Made by a program: the position numbers and the translations under genes
Notes under the pieces: model-generated
What the model was told of the DNA's origin: nothing
The model's database searches: none
The model's input: only the letters and a program-made list of their open reading frames with translations
Part shown: positions 1-8,739 of the stretch, piece by piece
Layout: the number at the start of each line of letters is the position of its first letter
Numbering within the stretch: the stretch's first letter is position 1
NCBI RefSeq assembly: GCF_000474745.1
Contig: NZ_ASJR01000007.1
Location: forward strand, 58,872-122,871
Direction of reading: 5' to 3'
DNA: 64,000 nucleotides
DNA from: Chitinivibrio alkaliphilus ACht1
GTDB taxonomy: Bacteria; Fibrobacterota; Chitinivibrionia; Chitinivibrionales; Chitinivibrionaceae

Positions 1-680
1 ATGGACAGAGATGTGGGTGCAGCACTGGTTTCCATGGCGGGGGAGGAGGAGCTATAAAGGGTGTCTCCTGCCTGCAGGGGCCACTGTGCAACGGCAAGGC
101 AGAGATAGGTTCCCTCGCTTAGGTGATGTGCGGAAAAGGTCCCCGTTGAATCGGGGGTAGCACGGTAGTCAAAGGTGGAGATATTTACCAGAGAATCTTC
201 TTTCAGACGCTGGGTCGATATGAGCCCGATTTGGGTAAATTCCTCTTGGGTGTGGGGAGGGATGGTGCCGGAAAGAGTGCCCGAACTAAGGCTGTCTCCC
301 GTAGAGAAAATGAGGGTGTAGGGTGGAGAAAGAGCCGCCTGTTGATACCCGGCCAGATTGGGGGTGAGATGGATGTGGTAGGTTGTTTCCTCTTCCCAGG
401 AAGTACGGGGGTGAATGGTCATGGTGGAGCGGCGAATATCCACGGTAACCCCCTCTGGGACGGGAGGGCTTATTTCTATTCCTGCGGCGGCCCGGTCTCG
501 ATGGGGCCAGGTTGAAAAGCGAATGGTGATGGGTGAATCGGGGCTCACCTGTACTGCCTGCTGAGATGGATGGGTGTGAATAACCGAGAGAACCGGGGGC
601 GTGCCGTCTCCCCCCTCGGGGAACTGGCGCTGGGCGCAGCCGGTCCAGAGAAGGGCTCCAAGGAGAATGAGGCGTATCAT
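1..680 (-). CDS. Surface lipoprotein with Ig-like (Big_5/SbsA) domain, C-terminus beyond window
   Basis: The reading frame opens at ATG 680 and stays open to base 1, so about 226 residues are visible and the end is missing. The N-terminus is a lipoprotein signal with lipobox L-W-T-G-C (Cys15), predicting attachment to an envelope membrane. Residues about 27-105 start PPVLSVIHTHPSQQAVQVSP and look like an SbsA/Big_5 Ig-like domain, with the usual opposing-strand pattern ending in YTLIFSTG. Residues about 108-165 (SGTLSGTI ... GTFSAHHLSEGTYLCLAVA) resemble a carboxypeptidase-regulatory/transthyretin-like beta sandwich. Its ATG overlaps the TGA of the upstream TraB-family gene (677-680, ATGA), so the two are translationally coupled. 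Exact function is unknown; an envelope-anchored binding or scaffold protein is inferred. Confidence 0.8.
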   Translation of the reverse strand, partial: MIRLILLGALLWTGCAQRQFPEGGDGTPPVLSVIHTHPSQQAVQVSPDSPITIRFSTWPHRDRAAAGIEISPPVPEGVTVDIRRSTMTIHPRTSWEEETTYHIHLTPNLAGYQQAALSPPYTLIFSTGDSLSSGTLSGTIPPHTQEEFTQIGLISTQRLKEDSLVNISTFDYRATPDSTGTFSAHHLSEGTYLCLAVAQWPLQAGDTLYSSSSPAMETSAAPTSLS

Positions 681-1849
681 TGGGCAAGCCGGAATGCAAG
701 AACAAAGGGGTAGGCCAGGGAGGCAAGAGAGCTTCCGAGGCTTGAAAAGATAAACACGAGGAGAATACGGGTTAAGGGGTTTTTCCAGAGCCCGCGCATG
801 CTTTCTGTGGCTTCGGGAACCGCTTCCATATCAGCCACGGTGGGACGTTTTAAAATAGTTTGCACCAGTCCCGTGATGTATCCGGCACCAATGGTTGGGT
901 TCAGACTGGTCAGGGGGGCCGCAACAAAGGCGGTCAGTATCGTGAGGATATGGGCTCCGGCAAGAAGGGTTCCCACAGCGGAAAGAGTTCCGTTTAAGAG
1001 TACCCAAAGAAGAAGCATCTCGCCGCCCCGTTCGCTTCCTCCCGTGACAAACCCATAGGCAATCAGGGCAATAATAAGAAGGGGAAATCCCCAGGTGATC
1101 AGGCGTGGTAGCAGGGACGGGGGGGGCACATGGGTAATTGCGTCAAGATCATTTTCTTCAAACAGTTGTCTGGCAATCCCCGGAACATGGCCGGCACCAA
1201 CCACGGCAAGAATTGTGGTTCCCGTGGCGGATTTTATCTTTTCTGCAAGGTGCATATCGCGTTCATGGATTAAGCTTTCCTGAATGCGAGGAAACTCATG
1301 GGTAAACTCTTCCATGGCGTGTTCCAGATGGTCCTTGTTTTTTAGCTCTTCCACCGTTTCATGATCAATCTTCTCATCAGAATGAAACAGGAGTGAAGGA
1401 AGGAGGTGGGCAAGGAGACGAATTTTTTCAAAAAAGGAGAGATTGCCCCAGACCCGTTTCAGGGTAATTTGAATATCCCGATCAGCCAAAATAAGCTCAC
1501 GGTTGTCCTGTTCTGCCTGATGCACTCCTTCAATCATTTCTGCACCGGGAGTTACTTCAAGCTCCTTGCCTAATTTACGATAAAAAGAGCTGAGTATGAG
1601 CTGCGCAAAAAGCATCACCGCCTTTTTCTCTTTTATGATACGGAAAATATCCATATTTTTCCATCGGTCGGCGTTGCGGATCGATTCAAGGCGATTTTTG
1701 CAGAGTTCTACACAAACCGTATCGGGGGAGAGGTTTCGACAGGCCTCCCGTACTTCCACCACACTCTGTTTTGACACGTGGGCCGTGCCGAGGAGGTATA
1801 CGGTTTTTTCCTGCCAGTCCACCTTTGTGATATTTTTGTCATACTCCAT
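677..1849 (-). CDS. TraB/PrgY-family membrane protein
   Basis: A 390-residue protein of the TraB/PrgY (TIKI/GumN-related) family. The N-terminal motif G-T-A-H-V-S (residues 21-26) and the later G-x-G-H (VVGAGHVPGI, about 216-225) are the conserved metal-site motifs. The last about 150 residues hold several hydrophobic segments, as in PrgY-like bacterial and archaeal members. The family was named for enterococcal pheromone shutdown, but most bacterial members have unknown substrates; a metal-dependent membrane peptidase is the usual hypothesis. GGAG lies upstream of the ATG (GGAGCCCCC-ATG). It ends in a 4-base overlap with the downstream lipoprotein gene, and the TPR lipoprotein at 1954 is divergent. 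Confidence 0.85.
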   Translation of the reverse strand: MEYDKNITKVDWQEKTVYLLGTAHVSKQSVVEVREACRNLSPDTVCVELCKNRLESIRNADRWKNMDIFRIIKEKKAVMLFAQLILSSFYRKLGKELEVTPGAEMIEGVHQAEQDNRELILADRDIQITLKRVWGNLSFFEKIRLLAHLLPSLLFHSDEKIDHETVEELKNKDHLEHAMEEFTHEFPRIQESLIHERDMHLAEKIKSATGTTILAVVGAGHVPGIARQLFEENDLDAITHVPPPSLLPRLITWGFPLLIIALIAYGFVTGGSERGGEMLLLWVLLNGTLSAVGTLLAGAHILTILTAFVAAPLTSLNPTIGAGYITGLVQTILKRPTVADMEAVPEATESMRGLWKNPLTRILLVFIFSSLGSSLASLAYPFVLAFRLAQ

Positions 1850-1953
1850 GGGGGCTCCAATTATTTTTATTGGAAAATACTATATTACGATGGCTAAACT
1901 AAAACATATATGAAATTATTCATGCAGCCGGTATATTCTCCGGGGTGGTGGCT

Positions 1954-3762
1954 ATGAAATCTCGTGCCCTTTTACTCAGCTTCCTGTTTCTTATCTCCTG
2001 TGCCTACTTTAACACTCTCTATAACGGGTGGGAAGCCTATGATACTGCCTATGAACAGGAGCAAAAGCTTCTCAGTGAAGGCCATGACAGCGCTCGTGTT
2101 ACCTCGCGTACGGCTGAACAATATGAACGGGCCGTGGAGAAAGCCGATAAGGTGTTTGCGCAGTTTCCTCGCAGTGAACGTTTTCACCCCAATGCCTATT
2201 TTCTCCGTGGTATTGCTGCATATCGTTTAGGGCAGTATCGAATGTCCCTTAACTCCTTTCAATCACTGCAGGCAGAGTTTCCCCAATCATCCTACATACC
2301 TGAGTCATGGCTCTATCTGGGACGGGCCTACCATGCCATGGGAGAATATTCCCTCGCGCGAAACACCTATGAATACGTCTTAAACTCCTTTCCTGATCTG
2401 AATGAAAATAACCGTGTCACCCTGCTCCTTGCGGAGGTTTCTGCCGAGACGGACGGACGCGGTGGAGCAGTTGAGTTTCTTATTACCGCCTATGAATCAG
2501 CAGAAGAGGTTGGGCAAAAGGTGTATCTCATAGAACGGATCTCTGAATACTACTACGATCTTGATTTGTATGACGATGCCCTTACATGGATAGCACGTCT
2601 GCCGGAGTTTGATGACTCATACCGTTCTGTTTTTTATCTCTGTGACCTGCGTAGAATACAAATTCTTCTGGCACAACAGGAGTATGACCATGCGGCGGAG
2701 AAAATTTCCCAGGGGCTTGACCGACGGGAGTATCTGGAGTATCGCAATGAACTAACCTATTACCGGGCCCGTGTGCTCTTAGCCCAAGGCGAAAAAAATC
2801 GTGCCTATCGCTTGTTTGAAGAGATTACCTACCGTTCAGCCGCAGATCATATCATGGCCTCCTCCTGGTATACCATGGCGACAATCTCCTTGGAAGTACG
2901 CGGGGATCTTGAACAGGGACGTACAGAGCTTGAAGAGGCTCGCTCCTATGCGGAGGGTGAGATGCTCCAGCGCATTCGTCGCCGCTTACGTGGTCTTACC
3001 TCCGTGAAAGAGTTTCGCACGGCCATGGAAGAGGAGCGTTCTGAGAATGTTTCCCTGGATCGGTATCGTGTGGGTGAACATTTCTGGCTTGATGTTGAAC
3101 TCCCTCATAAGGCACTTGCGGAGTTTAAATACCTCTTATCAGATGAGGATCTCAGTGATTCTTTGCGGGTAAAGACCCTATATTCAAAGGCGATGCTTTA
3201 TCGTCAGGTTGAAGCGGATACGCTTCGTTCCGATTCCCTGTTTCAGTCACTCATAGAAGAATATCCCTCTTCTCAAGCAGCTCAGGAGGCACAAAACATT
3301 ATGCATCAGGAGGTTACCGTTGTGACCCGAAGAGATTCGGCAGCACAGCGGTTTCGACGTTCTGAACGCTTGGCAGAACGCCATGATGAGTATTCTGAAG
3401 AGGTGTATTATCACTATATAATTACGGCAATGCAGTATGAGGATATTCCGGATATTGCTGCCAAGGCTCTCTATGCAGCAGGTCGTGAGGCTTCACGCCG
3501 TCCCACCCGCCGTGATGACCGTCTTGATACGGTGGTGGTGCAAGTGTATAGCCGGCTGTGTGACTCCTACCCAGACTCTCCACAATGTGCGGCGGTTCGG
3601 CCGGCCTTGGAGACTGGGGCTGCCCGCGGGTATTTACGCGAATATGAGGAGCGGGTTGCAAAGGAAGAGGAGTATGCCACGGATCCCCTTGCGGAGGAAG
3701 AGCTTCCTGCGGATGAAGAACCGGGAGAACCCACGATACCTGATTTTTCAGATTGGTTCTAG
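1954..3762 (+). CDS. TPR-repeat lipoprotein
   Basis: A 602-residue lipoprotein rich in TPR-like helical repeats. The start chosen is ATG 1954: it gives a clean signal peptide ending in lipobox L-I-S-C (Cys16) and has the purine-rich GGGGTGG just upstream. An in-frame GTG at 1945 would add three residues. The mature N-terminus AYFNTLYNGW is a signature I recognise from FCB-group TPR lipoproteins. Tetratricopeptide-like segments recur from about residue 50 (RSERFHPNAYFLRGIAAYRL, then PESWLYLGRAYHAMGEY) to about residue 530. The C-terminus is very acidic (DEEPGEPTIPDFSDWF). Role inferred: periplasmic-side assembly scaffold. It converges on nadB with a 28-base gap; no strong terminator is visible there. 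Confidence 0.8.
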   Translation: MKSRALLLSFLFLISCAYFNTLYNGWEAYDTAYEQEQKLLSEGHDSARVTSRTAEQYERAVEKADKVFAQFPRSERFHPNAYFLRGIAAYRLGQYRMSLNSFQSLQAEFPQSSYIPESWLYLGRAYHAMGEYSLARNTYEYVLNSFPDLNENNRVTLLLAEVSAETDGRGGAVEFLITAYESAEEVGQKVYLIERISEYYYDLDLYDDALTWIARLPEFDDSYRSVFYLCDLRRIQILLAQQEYDHAAEKISQGLDRREYLEYRNELTYYRARVLLAQGEKNRAYRLFEEITYRSAADHIMASSWYTMATISLEVRGDLEQGRTELEEARSYAEGEMLQRIRRRLRGLTSVKEFRTAMEEERSENVSLDRYRVGEHFWLDVELPHKALAEFKYLLSDEDLSDSLRVKTLYSKAMLYRQVEADTLRSDSLFQSLIEEYPSSQAAQEAQNIMHQEVTVVTRRDSAAQRFRRSERLAERHDEYSEEVYYHYIITAMQYEDIPDIAAKALYAAGREASRRPTRRDDRLDTVVVQVYSRLCDSYPDSPQCAAVRPALETGAARGYLREYEERVAKEEEYATDPLAEEELPADEEPGEPTIPDFSDWF

Positions 3763-3790
3763 ACGGAGGAGTACCTCTGGAAAGTTGGTT

Positions 3791-5389
3791 CTACGTTTCT
3801 TTTCTTTGGGAGAAGACCTGTGCTTGGGCAGGATCTTTCTCAGGATAGTCACGGTTAAAGTGCAGGCCGCGACTCTCCCTTCGCTGTCTGGCCGCACGAA
3901 TCACCAACTCTGCCACAATACCCATATTACGTAATTCAAGCAGTGACGTGGTAATCTTTGTACGTTTGTAGAAATGTTCTATCTCTTCACGGAGGAGGAT
4001 AATGCGTTTCAGGGCTCGCGTGAGTCGTTCGTTGGTACGTACAATCCCCACATAGTCGGACATGATCTTCTGAATTTCTGTTTTATTATGGGAGATAAGC
4101 ACCCACTCTTCAGTATTTGCCGTATTTGAATCATCCCATGGTGGAATCTCCTGCACTGGACAGCGTGGCTTCTGTTCTAAGGTTTCGCCAATAATTGTGG
4201 CAAAAACCCCTGCTTCAAGCAGAGAGTTTGAAGCTAGGCGATTGGCTCCGTGTACTCCGGTATACGCAGCTTCACCACAGGCAAAGAGGTTTTCTATTTC
4301 TGTCATGCCCGTATGGTTTGTGTGGATCCCTCCACAGGAGTAATGGGACGCAGGCACAACGGGAATAACATCGTGGGGGATGGAAATTCCCAGTTCTGTA
4401 CATTTTGCAGAAATTTTTGGAAACCGCCGGGCCACACGAGCCGGGTCTTTGTCCAGTATTTCAAGGTAGACACAGGGAGAACCGGAGAGTTTCATTTCTC
4501 GGTCGATGGCGCGGGCCACGATATCTCGTGGAGCCAGCTCGCCCATGGGATGATAGGAGTGCATAAACTCCTCGCCATTACTGTTTAAAAGCCGTGCACC
4601 AAAACCGCGCACCGCTTCAGATATAAGAAAAGAGTGGGAGCGGGGGTGATAGAGAGTGGTTGGATGAAATTGGACAAACTCCATATTGGTAATAGCGCAC
4701 CCAGCTCGCCATGCCGCGGCAATACCGTCTCCCGTGGCTACACTGGGATTGGTGGTATGTTCATAGATTTTTCCAATGCCCCCGGTGGCAATAATTGTCT
4801 GCCCTGCCACAGCGCGATGAAACTGTTTCTCCGAACGATCGTAGAGATAGGCGCCATAACAGCATTGCGGTTGCGTAAGACTGGTATGACGGTGGTGATC
4901 TGTAATAAGGTCAACGAGGGTGTGCCACGTAAGAATGGTAATTCCCGGTGTCTTTTGTACCTGCTCCGTCAGGGTTTCCTGAATGGTTTGGCCGGTATGG
5001 TCACGGGCATGGACAATTCGATGTACCCCATGTCCGCCTTCCCGTCCCAGGGAAAGCCCGTGAGGTGCTGTAGATGAAGAATTCCTGGAGAAGGGTACGC
5101 CGTAGTCAAGCAACTCCTCTATCAAGGCTGCACTATGGGTTGATACCAACTCAACTGCTGTTTTATCAGAGAGACCATTTCCCGTTTCCAAGGTGTCTGC
5201 CACATGTTGTTCTACACTGTCGTGCGGTGAGATAACCGCTGTAATGCCCCCTTGGGCGCGTTTGGTGCTGCCCTTGGAGAGATCTTGCTTGGTCACGAGT
5301 ATAACAGACCCTTTTCGAGCTGCTTTGAGTGCCAAGAGCAATCCCGAAATACCTGAACCGATGATAAGAAAGTCACTCGTATATGCCAT
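3791..5389 (-). CDS. nadB: L-aspartate oxidase
   Basis: NadB oxidises L-aspartate to iminoaspartate with FAD, the first step of bacterial NAD synthesis, and can use fumarate as acceptor in anaerobes. The 532-residue protein has an N-terminal FAD-binding G-x-G-x-x-G (IIGSGISGLLLALKAA, about 8-23), the H-x-x-x-H active-site region (HRIVHARDHTGQ), EFVQFHPTTL, and the FAD-pyrophosphate motif HGANRLASNSLLE. The C-terminal helical domain carries RRESRGLHFNRDYP. The start is ATG 5389, preceded by AGGTGGAGCC; the longer open frame up to 5512 would run into the upstream response regulator. No nadA or nadC is beside it; it is last in a row behind a histidine kinase and response regulator, 65 bases downstream. 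Confidence 0.93.
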   Translation of the reverse strand: MAYTSDFLIIGSGISGLLLALKAARKGSVILVTKQDLSKGSTKRAQGGITAVISPHDSVEQHVADTLETGNGLSDKTAVELVSTHSAALIEELLDYGVPFSRNSSSTAPHGLSLGREGGHGVHRIVHARDHTGQTIQETLTEQVQKTPGITILTWHTLVDLITDHHRHTSLTQPQCCYGAYLYDRSEKQFHRAVAGQTIIATGGIGKIYEHTTNPSVATGDGIAAAWRAGCAITNMEFVQFHPTTLYHPRSHSFLISEAVRGFGARLLNSNGEEFMHSYHPMGELAPRDIVARAIDREMKLSGSPCVYLEILDKDPARVARRFPKISAKCTELGISIPHDVIPVVPASHYSCGGIHTNHTGMTEIENLFACGEAAYTGVHGANRLASNSLLEAGVFATIIGETLEQKPRCPVQEIPPWDDSNTANTEEWVLISHNKTEIQKIMSDYVGIVRTNERLTRALKRIILLREEIEHFYKRTKITTSLLELRNMGIVAELVIRAARQRRESRGLHFNRDYPEKDPAQAQVFSQRKET

Positions 5390-5454
5390 GGCTCCACCTT
5401 TGCTGAAGAATAAAAATAGGTGTTGCAGATGCCGCCGTGCGTCTTTTACTGTGC

Positions 5455-6141
5455 TTACGTAAAGAATTGCTTGTATTTTGCACGACTGATGGGTAGTTCT
5501 TCCCCCGTACACAGATGGGCACGGTAGCGACCGCCGCCGTACACGCGTACACGGTCAATTTTGGTTGTATCTACGATGTACGATTTATGAATACGGATAA
5601 ACCGTGCTGGCAGAATTTGATGTAGGTTTTCCAGGGACTTGCTATACAAATAGGCCGGTTCCTTGGAGCAATGCAGTTCAGAATAGTCTTTTGCACCACT
5701 AATATAGATGATGGAGGATACGGGGATGAAGAGGCGTTCTCCGCAATTTTTTACGACAAGGGTTTGGGCTTCCTGCTCTCTATTGAGGCGTCCTGAAAAA
5801 CGGTTAAGCGCCTTAGCAAGTCGTGTGGTGTCGTAGGGTTTTGCGATAAAATCGGTAATACCCAGTTCGAAAGCCTCAATCGCCCGGTCTGTATTTGCAG
5901 AGACCACAATAGTCTGGAATTTTTTTTCCTGAAGCTCCTTCAAAAGGGTAAAACCATCTTTCCCATTAAGGTTTAAATCCAGAAGCAGGAGGTCGATGGA
6001 ATGTTGAGATACGTAGGAAAGACATTCTTCCATGGAGTGTGTAAGAACGCACTCCTCAAGAGCTTCACCAAGAAGCTCTCCCACCATTCGCTTGAGTCGC
6101 CGTCCCGAAACTTTCTCGTCTTCAGCAATTACGATATGCAT
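5455..6141 (-). CDS. LytTR-family response regulator
   Basis: A 228-residue response regulator with a receiver domain (1-120) and a LytTR DNA-binding domain (about 125-228). The receiver has the acidic pair at E7-D8-E9, phospho-acceptor Asp55 (LLLLDLNLNG) and the K-P motif (AKPYD). The C-terminal domain has the LytTR pattern VKNCGERLFIPVSSIIYIS, then KSLENLHQIL and FIRIHKSYIVD. Its start lies 20 bases inside the end of the histidine kinase gene, so the two are a coupled pair of the LytS/LytR (BtsS/BtsR) type. Target genes cannot be read from the sequence. Confidence 0.9.
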   Translation of the reverse strand: MHIVIAEDEKVSGRRLKRMVGELLGEALEECVLTHSMEECLSYVSQHSIDLLLLDLNLNGKDGFTLLKELQEKKFQTIVVSANTDRAIEAFELGITDFIAKPYDTTRLAKALNRFSGRLNREQEAQTLVVKNCGERLFIPVSSIIYISGAKDYSELHCSKEPAYLYSKSLENLHQILPARFIRIHKSYIVDTTKIDRVRVYGGGRYRAHLCTGEELPISRAKYKQFFT

Positions 6142-7873
6142 ATATGTTCCTTATGCAGATAGTCCACTTCCACCCACCACCCACAGGACCACCGGAGAGA
6201 GACCACTCTGTGCCGTAGGCTTCCTGGAGTCTGCTTTTAATGTAGGCACTTCCTGTTCCAGAGGTTTCTGTTTTTCCACGGGAGTTGCCGTCGTTCGACA
6301 AGTTAATGGTAAAATCTTTTTCGCCTCGATGACAGTCAAGAAGAAAATACCCCTCTTCCTGTTCGGAGAAACCGTGGGTTAACCCATTTTCTATCAGCGT
6401 ATGCAGAATAAGGGGGGGAATCTTGATAGTTTCACGATAGTCACCGCTACACTGAAGTGTTATGGATTGTTCTTTTCGCATATTCATTACGGAAAGATGA
6501 CTTTGACAAAGTTTTATTTCTTCACTCAGGACAACTAAATCCTGCCCGGCAAAGGCCATGAGATAGCGAAGTTCCCGTGAAAGGTGGGTAATAAGCCGTG
6601 TTGCCGTGGGAGGATCCTCTTCAATCCAGGCGACAATTGAGTGGAGGCTATTGAGAAGGAAATGAGGGTGGATATGTCGTTTCAACAATTCTAATTCCAA
6701 ACGGGTACTTTTGATCTCTGATCGATAGGAATTTTTTAGCTGTTGGGAGAGTTGTTTTCCGATGGCAATGGTGATAAATATATTGAGTACGGATACACCA
6801 ATAATCCAGCTATTGCCCACTCCCTGGGCAGAGGTTCCAATAATGAGGGCGATAAAAAAGAGGATCAGGCCGGAGAGAATTGTCTTACTTCCCCGCCGTT
6901 TTTTCAGGGTTGCGCCCAGGGCGATGGTGATGGCAAAGAGTGTCGCCAGATACCCGTAGAGGAGATTAACACTGTACCAAAAGGGAGCCCAATCAAGAGG
7001 GATGATGTTGTAATACGAGAGACGTGCCATGGTTAATACGGTGCAGGAGAGTACCGTGAGAAGGGTTCCCGTGATATGGCGATAGGATGCCTTAAAATGT
7101 GAGAGGAGAAAAAGCGGCAAGAGAAGTATGAGGCCGAGCCACAAAAAATCAAGACTTATGAGAAGCGGAAAAACATGGGTGGCGGAGATGCTTCCAAAAC
7201 GAATAATCGCGTCGATACAAACATAGCCGGCGCAGCAGAGTGAGTAGAGACCAAAAAGAGTGTTTGTACGTCTTCTGCCCCGATACGAAAGAAGAAGGAG
7301 GTGAAATACGGCCGTGGTAAGAAAAATCCCTCCAAGGAAAAAGGAGAGAGCCAAGTCTTTGCGATTATGTAAGAGCACCTCTTCAGTATGGCCAAGGCGT
7401 ATGGGATACACCATGCCACCACTGCTGAACGGAGCGGTAGAGAAATCAATGGTAAGGGTATTTTCTTCCTGAATATGATATTGCGGAATTCGGTGATGCC
7501 GTGAGGCAGAGGAGGTGTTTTCCTGGGAATCGTATTGTCCATGCCCAATAGGGGTGCCATTCCAGTAGATGTGGTAGGTATGCAGTAATACGGGGATGGA
7601 AAGCAGGAAGTCTTTCGTGAGATCGCCATGGTTCGGTACAGATATATGCGTTGTGAGGGAAATATCTCGTCCGGGGAGCTCAAGGGGGTGGTGCCGGGAG
7701 TGTGAAAAGAGCACGCTCTGCGTATCTTCAGCGGGGGAATGTTCGGTACGATGCCACTCTTGAAGAAAAATCGCTGTTGGGGTATCTGGGGAAATCGAGT
7801 AGGTTGGCACCGCACCGTGCACCGTGCCAAGGCAGAGCCCCAGGAGTATAAGGAGTATGACAGAGCGGCTCAC
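6122..7873 (-). CDS. 7TM (7TMR-DISM-like) sensor histidine kinase, LytS/YehU class
   Basis: A 583-residue membrane sensor. It has a signal peptide (1-20), a periplasmic beta-rich domain (about 21-165, including PVLLHTYHIYWNGTPIGHG, typical of 7TMR-DISM extracellular domains), and about seven hydrophobic helices (about 172-375). The cytoplasmic part is a His_kinase/HATPase pair: the phospho-acceptor His is in HIHPHFLLNSLHSIV and the N-box is LIENGLTHGF. A G-box follows (GTGSAYIKSRL). Partner is the LytTR regulator whose gene overlaps its 3' end by 20 bases. It overlaps the RluA gene upstream by ATGA. The signal is unknown; DISM domains are often thought to sense carbohydrates or small ligands. 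Confidence 0.88.
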   Translation of the reverse strand: MSRSVILLILLGLCLGTVHGAVPTYSISPDTPTAIFLQEWHRTEHSPAEDTQSVLFSHSRHHPLELPGRDISLTTHISVPNHGDLTKDFLLSIPVLLHTYHIYWNGTPIGHGQYDSQENTSSASRHHRIPQYHIQEENTLTIDFSTAPFSSGGMVYPIRLGHTEEVLLHNRKDLALSFFLGGIFLTTAVFHLLLLSYRGRRRTNTLFGLYSLCCAGYVCIDAIIRFGSISATHVFPLLISLDFLWLGLILLLPLFLLSHFKASYRHITGTLLTVLSCTVLTMARLSYYNIIPLDWAPFWYSVNLLYGYLATLFAITIALGATLKKRRGSKTILSGLILFFIALIIGTSAQGVGNSWIIGVSVLNIFITIAIGKQLSQQLKNSYRSEIKSTRLELELLKRHIHPHFLLNSLHSIVAWIEEDPPTATRLITHLSRELRYLMAFAGQDLVVLSEEIKLCQSHLSVMNMRKEQSITLQCSGDYRETIKIPPLILHTLIENGLTHGFSEQEEGYFLLDCHRGEKDFTINLSNDGNSRGKTETSGTGSAYIKSRLQEAYGTEWSLSGGPVGGGWKWTICIRNIYAYRNC

Positions 7874-8739
7874 GTTGTTTCTTCCAGGAAAAGATTGAGA
7901 CGGTTCATGGTAGTTTTAAAATCATCAGGAAGGGGAGACGTGATGTGGTGAATACGATTTTTATAAGCAAAGGTAAGGGCTGCACAGTGAAGCATCTGGC
8001 GTGATCCGGGGGGAGCTGTGGAGGCTCCGTAGGTTGTATCATAGAGTATAGGAGTATGCATATGCGCACAATGAATACGCAATTGATGGGTGTAGCCGGT
8101 GCGAGGTGAGAGTTCTACCACGGCATGGTTTTTTGTAGCGCTCACAACCCGGTATGTGGTGACAGCCTCTTTAATCTTTCCTGAAGCACCTATGGTAATA
8201 GGACTTTGCAGACATCCTTCTTTCTTCTTAGGAACACCGGAAATAATGGCGTAGTAGGTTTTGTCAATCTGTCGTTGAGAGAATTTCTTTTGGAGGTCCA
8301 CCAAGGCCCTTTTGTTCTTGGAAATAAGAATCACCCCTGAAGTGTTTCGATCAAGCCGATGTATAATATCGGCAGTTGGGTAGGAGGGGCTGTGACATTC
8401 TCGAAGTTGATAGATTAGATTTTGGGTGGGGGTCTTTTTGTTATTATGCACCAACAAACGCGGTGGTTTATGCACCGCCAGAAAATCGTCCTGTTCATAC
8501 AGAATATGGTATGAGAGATCCCCCGGTTCTTCATATTCGTCAGGAAATAGATATACGAGGGTGTCTCCTGTGCAGACGCGATGGTGCTGCTGTAGGATGA
8601 TCTCATTTACAGAAAATCGTCCTGCTGCTATCTCCTCTTTCCATTCAGCTTCTGTTTTATAGGTAAAGCGGCGTGAAAGGTATTCGCCTAAGCAGAGTCC
8701 GTCGTAGGCGGGTTTTACTTGAGAACAGATGCGTGGCAT
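7870..8739 (-). CDS. RluA-family RNA pseudouridine synthase
   Basis: A 289-residue RluA/RluC/RluD-type pseudouridine synthase that isomerises uridines in rRNA or tRNA. Residues 1-65 look like an S4-type RNA-binding domain (LGEYLSRRF ... AGRFSVNE). The catalytic domain has the motif-II signature H-R-L-D-R-N-T-S-G-V with the catalytic Asp, and later PRTGYTHQLRIHCAHM. Target site cannot be assigned from sequence. The gene is tightly packed: its ATG overlaps the stop of the upstream gene (TAATG at 8737-8741) and its own stop overlaps the kinase start (ATGA). Confidence 0.88.
   Translation of the reverse strand: MPRICSQVKPAYDGLCLGEYLSRRFTYKTEAEWKEEIAAGRFSVNEIILQQHHRVCTGDTLVYLFPDEYEEPGDLSYHILYEQDDFLAVHKPPRLLVHNNKKTPTQNLIYQLRECHSPSYPTADIIHRLDRNTSGVILISKNKRALVDLQKKFSQRQIDKTYYAIISGVPKKKEGCLQSPITIGASGKIKEAVTTYRVVSATKNHAVVELSPRTGYTHQLRIHCAHMHTPILYDTTYGASTAPPGSRQMLHCAALTFAYKNRIHHITSPLPDDFKTTMNRLNLFLEETT

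Noticed and set aside
286..726. 146-codon minus-strand frame overlapping the first two genes
   Set aside because: Pro/His/Arg-rich, out of frame with the lipoprotein gene whose lipobox and Ig-like motifs are clear in the other frame.
4634..5077. 147-codon frame antisense to nadB
   Set aside because: Shadow frame without domain; nadB motifs are continuous.
5390..5512. N-terminal extension of nadB
   Set aside because: Would overlap the response regulator; the family starts at MAYTSDFLIIGSG and a good ribosome-binding site is there.
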